Positions 1-6,533 of a stretch of DNA of 11,784 nt are shown here, piece by piece. The notes below the pieces were generated by a model, which saw only the letters and a program-made list of their open reading frames with translations, made no database searches and had not been told where the DNA came from. Origin of the DNA: Bacteroidales bacterium (lineage in GTDB: Bacteria > Bacteroidota > Bacteroidia > Bacteroidales > UBA3663); the NCBI GenBank assembly GCA_004557315.1, contig SFEH01000081.1, positions 1 to 11,784 of the forward strand, written 5' to 3'. The translations under genes were made by a program, and so were the position numbers. Within the stretch, counting starts at the first letter, position 1. Every line of letters starts with the position of its first letter.

Positions 1-36
1 ATGCGCGATGGACTGACGCTGATAAGGGTGCTCTAA
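1..36 (+). other. Possible 3' end of an upstream gene
   Basis: Frame 1 is open from the window edge and ends at a TAA at 34-36, giving the tail MRDGLTLIRVL. A second frame is also open from the edge and stops at 78-80, so the choice is not certain. I prefer frame 1 because its beta-strand-like tail would suit the end of a small globular enzyme; from memory a SAM-dependent methyltransferase gene often precedes rbfA in Bacteroidales. Too little is visible to name the product. Confidence 0.25.
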
Positions 37-70
37 ACAAAGCCGATCATTGTCAGCTGACCCCATCTAT

Positions 71-114
71 TGTCCGTTAACTCCCGCTAACTCCCGCCAA
101 CTCCCAATAACTCC
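71..114. repeat. 10-base tandem repeat upstream of rbfA
   Basis: Four and a half units with a strict 10-base period run up to 17 bases before the rbfA start: tgtccgttaa, ctcccgctaa, ctcccgccaa, ctcccaataa, ctcc. The shared core is CTCCCgntAA. The period equals about one helical turn, so each unit would face the same side of the DNA. No clear TAnnTTTG promoter is visible between the array and rbfA. The array could be a protein-binding site, or a slippage-prone spacer with no function. Confidence 0.7.
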
Positions 115-130
115 TTTATAATAAAGAATT

Positions 131-466
131 ATGGAAAATACAAGACTTGACAAAATCAACCGACTCCTGCAGAAAGAGCTCGGAGAAATCATCCGCCTTG
201 AGACAGCCAAGACTCGTGGCATCATCATAAGTGTCAGTGCCGTTCGCACCTCACCCGACCTAAGCACAGCCAAGGTCTTCCTCAGCGTCTTCCCTTCGGA
301 CAAAGGCTCTGAAATCATCAGCAACATCAACAAGAACACGAGCCACATCCGCGGAGCCCTTGGCAACAAGGTGCGCTATCAGCTTCGCGTCATCCCTGAA
401 CTGCGCTTCGAGATCGACGATTCGCTCGACTATCTTGAGAGAATAGACCAATTGCTCAAGAAATAA
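131..466 (+). CDS. rbfA: 30S ribosome-binding factor RbfA
   Basis: This 111-residue protein matches RbfA in length and pattern. It opens with a helix (TRLDKINRLLQKELGEII), has the KH-type core (SAVRTSPDLSTAKVFLSV) and ends with RVIPELRFEIDDSLDYLERI, the conserved closing block of the family. RbfA binds the 30S subunit near the 5' end of 16S rRNA and helps late maturation, especially in the cold. ATG 131 is chosen because it gives the standard N-terminus. The stop is one base before the permease start, so the two are co-transcribed. rimM, another 30S maturation factor, lies further along the same strand. Confidence 0.95.
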   Translation: MENTRLDKINRLLQKELGEIIRLETAKTRGIIISVSAVRTSPDLSTAKVFLSVFPSDKGSEIISNINKNTSHIRGALGNKVRYQLRVIPELRFEIDDSLDYLERIDQLLKK

Positions 467-467
467 G

Positions 468-1569
468 ATGAAGTTAGCTGCAAGGATTGCGATACGATAC
501 CTCTTGTCGAAAAAAAACCACAATGCTATCAATGCTATCACATTGGTGGCATCGTGCGGTATTGCCATCATCACAGCAGCACTGATATGCATGCTATCGG
601 TCTATAACGGCTTTGAGTCGCTCGTCGATAGCCTGTGCAGCAATTTTGACCCAGAGCTCCGCATCGAGCCGAAATACGGGAAAAGCTTTGCCGACTCCCA
701 CGAGTTGAGAGACAGGATTGTGTCTGATCCCTCGGTAGCCGATGTTTGTGCGGTGCTCGAAGAGACCATCCTCCTCTCCTACGGCAATCACCAGATTCCT
801 GCGAAGATGATGGGCGTTGACGATGCTTTTGTCAGCACCACCAGCATCGACAGCATCGTCGTAGCAGGCGAGTACATGCTCAAGGACGATGTGGCGGACT
901 ACTGCATACTGGGTGGCGGACTCGCTTCGCAGCTCGGAGCAGGAAGCAGCTTCGTGCGACCCATCTCGGCCTATTGCCCAAAGCGGTCAGCTAAGATCGA
1001 CCTCTCAAATCCTGAAGAGGCTTTCAGCGAAGGTCTGATATACTGCAGCGGAATATTCCTCGTCAATCAGGCTGAATATGACGACAATATCTGCATCACT
1101 TCACTCGACTTCGCTCGTGCGATGCTTGGCGACAGCTCTTTGGTGTCGGCTTATCTGATCAGGACAAAAGACGGGAAAAGCATCGAAGCCGCAAAGCACA
1201 ACATCGAAGCCGCATTGGGAGAAGGATTCACGGTCAAGACCAGATACCAGCAGCAGGAAGAAAGCTACCGCATCATGCAGATCGAGAAATGGATCACCTT
1301 CCGACAACACTCTGATCCGCAACATCTTTGCCACCGAAGGACTGCTGGTATCGGGAACAGGTGCCGTCACAGGCATCGCCATAGGTGTGGTGCTGTGCCT
1401 GATTCAGGAGCATTATGGAATCATCGGGCTTGGAGGCAACAGCAATGCCTACATCATCGACGCCTATCCCGTGGTGCTGCATTGGACCGATGTGCTATGG
1501 TCGGCAATTAGCGTCTTCGTCATCGGATTATTGGCCACAATCTACCCATTGAGGGCATGCAACAGATAG
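468..1569 (+). pseudogene. FtsX/LolE-type ABC permease, broken by internal deletion and frameshift
   Basis: The first part (468-1301, 278 residues) shows the N-terminus of a LolC/LolE-like permease: a cytoplasmic start (ARIAIRYLLSKKNHNAINAI), transmembrane helix 1 at about residues 22-46, then a large periplasmic domain ending IMQIEKWITF. There the frame is lost. The family continues in another frame from 1303 (DNTLIRNIFATEGLL, then two hydrophobic helices and a YPLRACNR end) to the stop at 1567-1569. Family members carry a second membrane helix and a cytoplasmic loop at the junction, about 35-40 residues, and that block is absent here. The change in phase means the missing length is 3k+2 bases. 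LolCDE-type permeases extract lipoproteins from the inner membrane; which substrate this one served is unknown. Without repair, translation ends at 1511 with a nonsense tail lacking three of the four helices. It could be a real pseudogene or an assembly error. Confidence 0.8.
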
Positions 1570-1607
1570 AAGAATTAGGTTAACGACAAATTTAGTCAAT
1601 ACTTTTC

Positions 1608-1638
1608 TTGGTAGTTATCGAAGATTTTTCTATCTTTG
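1608..1638 (+). promoter_or_regulatory. Bacteroidetes-type promoter for the DUF4837 gene
   Basis: TTG at 1608-1610 is followed after 20 bases by TATCTTTG at 1631-1638, which fits the Bacteroidetes -33/-7 consensus. Transcription would begin near 1643-1646. That makes the TTG at 1636 and probably the ATG at 1645 unusable as start codons and points to ATG 1660 or 1669 for the lipoprotein gene. It also gives the DUF4837, PdxA-like, murA and rimM run a promoter independent of rbfA. Confidence 0.7.
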
Positions 1639-1659
1639 CGCCAAATGAATAATAAAATC

Positions 1660-2669
1660 ATGAAACCTATGAAAAGACTCTGTTATCTACTGGCAATTCT
1701 TTGCTCGATGACATTCATCAGCTGCCAGCAGGCTATCAAGGAGATGGTGAAGCCCGAAGCATCAGGCGGTCCATACGAAGTGTATTTTGTCATGCCCGAT
1801 GACTTGAGAGGCTCTGCTCTCAACGACACGCTACTTGCCATATATGAATATCCGATGGAATGCACGCCTCATGGCGACGAATATTTCAAGGTACATTACC
1901 TTTCTCCCGAACATTTCAAGAAACGAGTGATCAACATTGTCGGCAATGTCGTCCTTATCGACATCGACCCAGGCAATGCAAGTGAACCTTTCGTGACCAT
2001 CGAACGCGACAAGTATTCCAAGACACAGGTCATCGTGAAGATGCATGGCAAGTCGATGGAAGACCTCGCTGCCTACCTTCCGCAGATGCAGGAGGGACTG
2101 CGCCGCATCTTTGTCAATGCCGAACTGAAACGTCGAATCGCTGTGTATGAGGAAGACAGCAACCACCGACAGGGCGACCGACTCATGGAGCTCCAGAATG
2201 TCTCGATGCTCATTCCCGAATCGGTGCATGTTCCAGGTGTGGGTGCCAAGGACAAGAACTTCTTCTGGGTGACCGACAACGGGACCAGAACGTCTTCTCG
2301 CTCGAAGGTGCCGTAGCCGTGCGCGACTCGGTGATGGGTGCCAACATCGAGGGTGGCATAGCAGGCAGCTTCATGACCACCAACAAGAAAGTCATCTACC
2401 CTGAATACAAGGCTCTTAACGTCGGTGGCAAATACATCGGCGAGCTCCGTGGCATGTGGCGTATGGAGAATGGCCTGATGGCTGGCCCATTCGTCTGCCA
2501 TATCCGACTTGATGAAGTCAACAAGCGCGTGGTCTTTGCCGAAGGCTTCTGCTATGCGCCTAACGACAACCAGCGACTGCTCATACGCAACCTTGAGGCT
2601 GCTCTTTATACACTCAAACTGCCATCAGACAACATGATGAGCGAAATAGAAATCACTTTAGACGAATGA
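1660..2669 (+). pseudogene. DUF4837-family lipoprotein, frameshifted
   Basis: The N-terminus is a lipoprotein signal: MKPMKRL, a hydrophobic stretch, then the lipobox FISC with Cys about 23 residues from ATG 1660. The product should be exported and lipidated. Frame 1 runs to KDKNFFWVTDNG near 2283 and then hits a stop at 2314-2316. The family sequence resumes in another frame at 2283 (DQNVFSLEGAVAVRDSVMG) and runs through GPFVCHIRLDEVNKRVVFAEGF to the stop at 2667-2669. DUF4837 proteins, as I recall them, have a short VVYSYPYT-like strand between these blocks. It is missing, so a loss of 3k+1 bases, perhaps 40-50, is more likely than a single-base slip. The pieces add up to about 335 residues. 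The function of the family is unknown. The 3' end overlaps the next gene by ATGA. It could be real decay or an assembly error. Confidence 0.75.
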
Positions 2670-3601
2670 AACTTTTGAAAGTTGGCTTGGTGGCAAATGC
2701 TGCCAATGGCTCTACATGCGAGACCATCATCTCGGCTCTTGCCAATCAGGACATCCTTGAGGTGTGCACGCCCATCGTATCAGGCATTCAGGACAGCATC
2801 GACAGCGTATTGGCAAACATCGAGCAGGAGGTGCAGATACCGATCTGCAAGATCAGCCGTGTCGAGGATGCTCTCGATGGCAAGATCAACATCATCGACT
2901 GTTGCAACACCGAGAGCGAGTCAATCCGCTACATGGTATCGTCGTTCCTCAACAATATGGTCGATCTCATCATCGACCTCCCTTCTGAAATCTGCAACAG
3001 CAAGGACGAGACAGCTCTGATCAGCCTCATCAATGAGACTTTGAGCAATGAGGATGGCAAGCCCCTGAATTGGACCATTTCTGGCAACGTGCGCACGCTC
3101 TTGACCACAGGCGACACGCTCGTTGACGACATCAGGGAAGCCCACATCGCCCTCCGCAAGGATGCCACTCTCATCAAGCCTCGCTTTGCCGTGGTTGCCA
3201 AGGACGGCACCTCACACGGCAATATAGCCTCATTGCGCGAAGAGAAAATCATGGCTTTCGGACCTTTCGAGGCCGACACCTTCATCAACGCCAAGCAATA
3301 TTTGCCTTACGATGCTGTATTGTTCTGCGACGAAGATTCTGCATGCCAGCGTTTGCTGGCCGAAGTCGATGAAGGTTGCTCATTCGAATATATCTCTGGC
3401 CTGCCTTTAGTTGTCACTCGTCTCAATGGCAAGGCCGATCTCACACAGTCAATGCTCAAGGAAGTGATATATTTCTCCATCCATACCCATAGGAACAGAG
3501 TCCGCTACCACGGAGCTACCAAGCATCCTTTGGAGAAGCAATGGATACCTCGAGGCCGCGACGACTTCAAGCTCGACCTCACAAAGGAGGAGTCAGAATA
3601 G
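2666..3601 (+). CDS. PdxA-like protein lacking catalytic and metal-binding residues
   Basis: This 311-residue protein can be laid along 4-hydroxythreonine-4-phosphate dehydrogenase (PdxA, about 330-365 residues) from end to end: KVGLVANAANG (5-15), LEVCTPIVSG (31-40), VDLIIDLPSE (99-108), VRTLLTTGDTLV (142-153), KPRFAVVAKDG (171-181), AFGPFEADTFI (197-207), SGLPLVVTRLNGKADLT (244-260) and IHTHRNRVR (272-280). The signatures that make PdxA an enzyme are changed. The metal His of TTH is Gly149, NPHAG has become KDGTSHG, YHDQG is FCDED at 220-224, HGTA is NGKA, PGHTE is gone, and the Lys of APINK is lost. It is thus probably not a dehydrogenase in pyridoxal phosphate synthesis. It may keep a structural, binding or regulatory role. 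The frame is intact and its codon use resembles that of its neighbours. It overlaps the DUF4837 gene by 4 bases, the place where I would expect ordinary pdxA. Confidence 0.7.
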   Translation: MKLLKVGLVANAANGSTCETIISALANQDILEVCTPIVSGIQDSIDSVLANIEQEVQIPICKISRVEDALDGKINIIDCCNTESESIRYMVSSFLNNMVDLIIDLPSEICNSKDETALISLINETLSNEDGKPLNWTISGNVRTLLTTGDTLVDDIREAHIALRKDATLIKPRFAVVAKDGTSHGNIASLREEKIMAFGPFEADTFINAKQYLPYDAVLFCDEDSACQRLLAEVDEGCSFEYISGLPLVVTRLNGKADLTQSMLKEVIYFSIHTHRNRVRYHGATKHPLEKQWIPRGRDDFKLDLTKEESE

Positions 3602-3656
3602 GTCGTAATCCCGCATTTTCCTAATATGTGTTTCATACATAAATATATATTTTTCA

Positions 3657-4976
3657 GTGGCATCATTTATTATTGAAGGCGGACACCGTCTTAACGGAGA
3701 GATAACACCACAGGGAGCGAAGAATGAGGCTCTCGAAGTGATATGTGCGACACTGCTCACAGCCGACACTGTGACTATCAGCAATGTCCCAGAAATCCTC
3801 GATACGCTCAATCTCATCGACCTCTTCAGGAAACTTGGCGTCGAAGTGCATCATCTCGAAAAAGGCACATTCACGTTCAATGCGGCAAACATCGATGAAG
3901 AATACATGTTGAGCGAAGATTTCAACCGTCGCGCCACTGCCCTTCGCGGTTCGGTCATGATTCTTGGTCCGCTTCTCGCCCGATTCGGCAAAGCCCTCAT
4001 GCCTCAACCTGGAGGCGACAAGATCGGCCGTCGCCGTCTCGACACCCATTTCATCGGACTTGCCAAACTGGGAGGAACGTTCACCTACGATGGCGACAAG
4101 CATCTCTATCAGATCAATGCCCCTTCAGACGGACTCAAGGGCTGCTACATGCTGCTCGATGAAGCCAGCGTCACAGGTACAGCCAACATCGTCATGGCAG
4201 CAGTCTTGGCCAAAGGCAAGACCGTGATCTATAATGCCGCATGCGAACCATACATCCAGCAGCTGTGCCGCATGCTTGTGCGAATGGGAGCACAGATCGA
4301 AGGCATCGGATCAAACCTCCTCACAATCAATGGCGTCGATTCGCTTTCTGGCACCGACCACAAGCTTCTGCCTGACATGATCGAGGTGGGATCATTCATC
4401 GGCATGGCAGCCATGACCGCAAGCGAGATCACCATCAAGGATGTCAGCATCCCCGATCTTGGCATCATACCCGATGCTTTCCGCAAGCTCGGCATCACCG
4501 TCGAGCAATGTGGCGACGACCTCTACATCCCTACCCACGAGCATTACGCCATCGAATCATTCATCGACGGATCAATAATGAACATCAGCGATGCTCCATG
4601 GCCTGGACTCACACCTGACTTGCTCAGCGTGCTCCTTGTTACAGCCACACAGGCCAAAGGTGCCGTGCTGATTCACCAGAAGATGTTCGAAAGCCGACTC
4701 TTCTTCGTCGATAAGCTCATCAACATGGGCGCACAGATCATCCTCTGTGACCCTCATCGCGCCACCGTCATCGGATTGGACAAACAGCACAAGCTGCGCC
4801 ACTCGAAGATGACCTCACCTGACATCCGAGCAGGTATAGCACTGCTGATCGCCGCTATGAGTGCCGAAGGAACAAGCGTCATCGACAACATCGGACAGAT
4901 CGACCGAGGATATGAGAACATCGACCAGCGACTGAATGCTCTCGGAGCAAGAATAACCCGCAAATTCGACGAATAA
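3657..4976 (+). CDS. murA: UDP-N-acetylglucosamine 1-carboxyvinyltransferase MurA (Asp-type)
   Basis: MurA transfers enolpyruvate from PEP to UDP-GlcNAc, the first committed step of peptidoglycan synthesis in the cytoplasm. The 439-residue length is right, and the protein shows the two-lobed inside-out barrel pattern: GAKNEAL with Lys22-Asn23 near the start, RATALRGSVMILGPLLARFG (92-111), the active loop PQPGGDKIGRRRLDTHF (116-132), TGTANIVMAA and PDMIEVGSFIGMAA. The residue at the usual catalytic Cys115 position is Asp121. Asp-type MurA is active but is not alkylated by fosfomycin. The start is GTG 3657, which gives the normal N-terminus ASFIIEGG; no better ATG exists. An AT-rich 55-base gap precedes it without a clear promoter. 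The stop abuts the rimM start. Confidence 0.95.
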   Translation: MASFIIEGGHRLNGEITPQGAKNEALEVICATLLTADTVTISNVPEILDTLNLIDLFRKLGVEVHHLEKGTFTFNAANIDEEYMLSEDFNRRATALRGSVMILGPLLARFGKALMPQPGGDKIGRRRLDTHFIGLAKLGGTFTYDGDKHLYQINAPSDGLKGCYMLLDEASVTGTANIVMAAVLAKGKTVIYNAACEPYIQQLCRMLVRMGAQIEGIGSNLLTINGVDSLSGTDHKLLPDMIEVGSFIGMAAMTASEITIKDVSIPDLGIIPDAFRKLGITVEQCGDDLYIPTHEHYAIESFIDGSIMNISDAPWPGLTPDLLSVLLVTATQAKGAVLIHQKMFESRLFFVDKLINMGAQIILCDPHRATVIGLDKQHKLRHSKMTSPDIRAGIALLIAAMSAEGTSVIDNIGQIDRGYENIDQRLNALGARITRKFDE

Positions 4977-5531
4977 ATGATTAACAGAGAACAGCTGATT
5001 GAAGTCGGAACAATACAGAAGCTCCACGGACTCAACGGTGAGATGACGGCATCGGTCATCGACCCTGTCTTCGACGAGGTGGCCAATTGCCCCTATCTCG
5101 TCTGTGAGATCGATGGCATATTCGTGCCTTTCTTCATCAAGGCATACCGTTTCCGCACCGACACCACCATTCTGCTCACATTCGACGGCATCGACTCGCA
5201 GGACAAGGCCAGCACCTTCTGCGGACTGAAGTTCTATTTCGACCGCAAGTGCTTCACTCCTGAAGAGGCTGATGACTATGAGGCAGAGGCCGAAGAAGAA
5301 GAGTCATACGTCGGCTATACCATTGTCGATACCCATCTTGGCGAGCTCGGTCCTATCGTCGCAATCGATGACCAGACGGTCAATGTGCTCTTCATCGTCG
5401 AATATCGCGACTCCGAACTGATGATTCCTGCAGCCGACGATCTGGTCGAAGCGATCGATGACGAAAACAGGACAATAACGATGAATCTGCCACAAGGACT
5501 AATCAATCTCGACGAAGCAGAATCAGAATAA
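4977..5531 (+). CDS. rimM: 16S rRNA processing protein RimM
   Basis: RimM binds ribosomal protein S19 in the 30S head and assists maturation there. The 184-residue protein has the expected two domains. The N-terminal RimM barrel begins VGTIQKLHGLNGEMTASV. The C-terminal PRC-barrel begins near residue 104 (YVGYTIVDTHLGELGPIVAI) and includes ELMIPAADDLVEAID, the equivalent of the conserved IP..... block. An acidic linker (DDYEAEAEEEE) joins the domains. ATG 4977 directly follows the murA stop (TAAATG), so the two are translationally coupled. Confidence 0.93.
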   Translation: MINREQLIEVGTIQKLHGLNGEMTASVIDPVFDEVANCPYLVCEIDGIFVPFFIKAYRFRTDTTILLTFDGIDSQDKASTFCGLKFYFDRKCFTPEEADDYEAEAEEEESYVGYTIVDTHLGELGPIVAIDDQTVNVLFIVEYRDSELMIPAADDLVEAIDDENRTITMNLPQGLINLDEAESE

Positions 5532-5541
5532 AAAGAAATAT

Positions 5542-5587
5542 GGCACAAAGTCTTGGATATTTCGAAAGAAATCCTTAACTTTGTGCC
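5542..5587. repeat. 10-base perfect inverted repeat around a promoter
   Basis: GGCACAAAGT at 5542-5551 is matched by ACTTTGTGCC at 5578-5587, with 26 bases between. The right arm overlaps the -7 element (TAACTTTG, 5576-5583) and the left arm lies just upstream of the -33 TTG, so the arms bracket the promoter. This layout suits a dimeric regulator or DNA looping. It is a poor intrinsic terminator for rimM because the loop is long and no T run follows. Confidence 0.55.
5553..5583 (+). promoter_or_regulatory. Bacteroidetes-type promoter for the structured RNA
   Basis: TTG at 5553-5555 is separated by 20 bases from TAACTTTG at 5576-5583, an exact match to TAnnTTTG with ideal spacing. The start of transcription should lie near 5588-5590, about 140 bases before the next coding start. 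Such a long gap after a strong promoter suggests that the RNA itself matters. Confidence 0.7.
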
Positions 5588-5588
5588 T

Positions 5589-5723
5589 CAAAATTGAATC
5601 AGAGTTATATATACGTCCGCCCAAGTGTCTGATCTACTCGGCACGAGGGAAGGGAAAGTACGGGAGGCAATCAGCTTCGCGCACTTTGGTCAAGGAGACG
5701 GGTATATAACCTTTTTTGTTTTT
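5589..5723 (+). ncRNA. Candidate structured small RNA with intrinsic terminator
   Basis: No reading frame fits this stretch, but it can fold as a long rod. The outer stem pairs 5604-5611 with 5703-5710 (8 bp), extended by 5614-5617 with 5697-5700. A second stem pairs 5621-5627 with 5682-5689 (7 bp, one bulged T), and a third pairs 5629-5633 (CTGAT) with 5670-5674 (ATCAG). An inner hairpin is formed by CTCG/CGAG at 5637-5640 and 5644-5647. A purine-rich single strand (GGGAAGGGAAAG) lies inside. The outer stem is followed directly by CC, six Ts, G, five Ts, as at a rho-independent terminator. With the promoter just upstream this looks like an independent RNA of about 130 nt. A rod with internal loops recalls 6S-type RNAs and the Bacteroidales-1 motif, but I cannot confirm identity. 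It could instead be a leader that attenuates the Nif3 gene, whose start lies 8 bases after the T run. Confidence 0.55.
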
Positions 5724-5730
5724 AAACTCA

Positions 5731-6519
5731 ATGACTAAAGTAAAAGACATCGCAAGGCTGATCGAAGAGGTTGCTCCATTGCAGCTTCAGGAAGACTATG
5801 ACAATGCCGGTTATCAGGTCGGCGATATGGAGAATGAAGTGACCAAGGTCGTGGTGTGTCTCGACATCACCGAATCGGTCGTTGACATGGCGATAAAGCT
5901 CGGTGCCGAACTCATCGTCAGCCACCACCCTCTCCTCTTCCGCCCCATCAAGCGCATCACGCCATCCGACTACATCAGTCGCACCATCATCAAGGCCATT
6001 CAGGCCAACATCACCCTCTATTCAGCCCACACCAATCTCGACAATGCCTACAAGGGCGTCAACTACCGCATAGCCGAGATGCTCAATCTTGAGGATATCA
6101 AGCCATTGGCACCCCTTCCCTCACATCGTCTCTGCGGAATAGCCAATGCCGAGATGACAGGAAGCGGCATCATAGGCAAGCTGCCGGCTGTGTGCAGCGC
6201 CGTCGAACTGGTTGCCACGGTGAAGAAGGTGTTCAAGTGCGAAAGCGTGCGCACCAACCTCAACATGCTTTCCCGCCCTTCACGCCTCATCACGACATTG
6301 GCTCTGTGTGGTGGCAGTGGTGCCGACTTCATCCGCGATGCCGAACGCCAGAATGCCGATGCCTATCTCACGGGCGAAATCGGCTACCACCATTTCTTTG
6401 GTCACGACGGGATGCTGCTTATGGAAGCAGGTCATTTCGAGACAGAGCAATATACCCGCGATCTGATCAAAGACATCATCGAGGAGAGATTGCCCAATAT
6501 CAGCATATTTATCATTTAA
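5731..6519 (+). CDS. Nif3-family dinuclear metal-centre protein (short form)
   Basis: This 262-residue protein has the Nif3/YbgI signatures: DNAGYQVGD (28-36), VVCLDITESVV, the metal motif SHHPLLF, YSAHTNLDNA, ALCGGSGADFI, TGEIGYHHFF and EAGHFETEQYT near the end. The His and Glu residues form the di-metal site in a hexameric toroid. The family is often labelled GTP cyclohydrolase 1 type 2, but the in vivo reaction is not settled. Many Bacteroides homologues have about 364 residues with a CutA/PII-like insert of about 100 residues in the middle; here the two halves join directly (LAPLPSHRLCGIANAEMTGSGIIG), as in E. coli YbgI. ATG 5731 is chosen over a TTG at 5716, which lies inside the upstream T run. 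The zinc-ribbon gene follows after 14 bases. Confidence 0.9.
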   Translation: MTKVKDIARLIEEVAPLQLQEDYDNAGYQVGDMENEVTKVVVCLDITESVVDMAIKLGAELIVSHHPLLFRPIKRITPSDYISRTIIKAIQANITLYSAHTNLDNAYKGVNYRIAEMLNLEDIKPLAPLPSHRLCGIANAEMTGSGIIGKLPAVCSAVELVATVKKVFKCESVRTNLNMLSRPSRLITTLALCGGSGADFIRDAERQNADAYLTGEIGYHHFFGHDGMLLMEAGHFETEQYTRDLIKDIIEERLPNISIFII

Positions 6520-6533
6520 TACATTATACAATT

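Noticed and set aside
1636..1668. Earlier starts for the DUF4837 gene (TTG 1636, ATG 1645)
   Set aside because: TTG 1636 lies inside the -7 promoter element and ATG 1645 at the expected transcript start; the signal peptide is complete from 1660 or 1669.
5589..5723. SRP RNA, tmRNA or RNase P RNA
   Set aside because: The GGAAGGAAGCAGCC-type SRP apical loop, the tRNA-like ends of tmRNA and the conserved RNase P core blocks are not present, and the length does not fit tmRNA or RNase P.
5716..5730. TTG start at 5716 for the Nif3 protein
   Set aside because: It falls inside the terminator T run of the candidate RNA; ATG 5731 gives the usual family N-terminus.
6192..6533. N-terminal extension of the zinc-ribbon protein
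   Set aside because: The open frame upstream of 6534 overlaps the well-supported Nif3 gene, and its translation has no family character.
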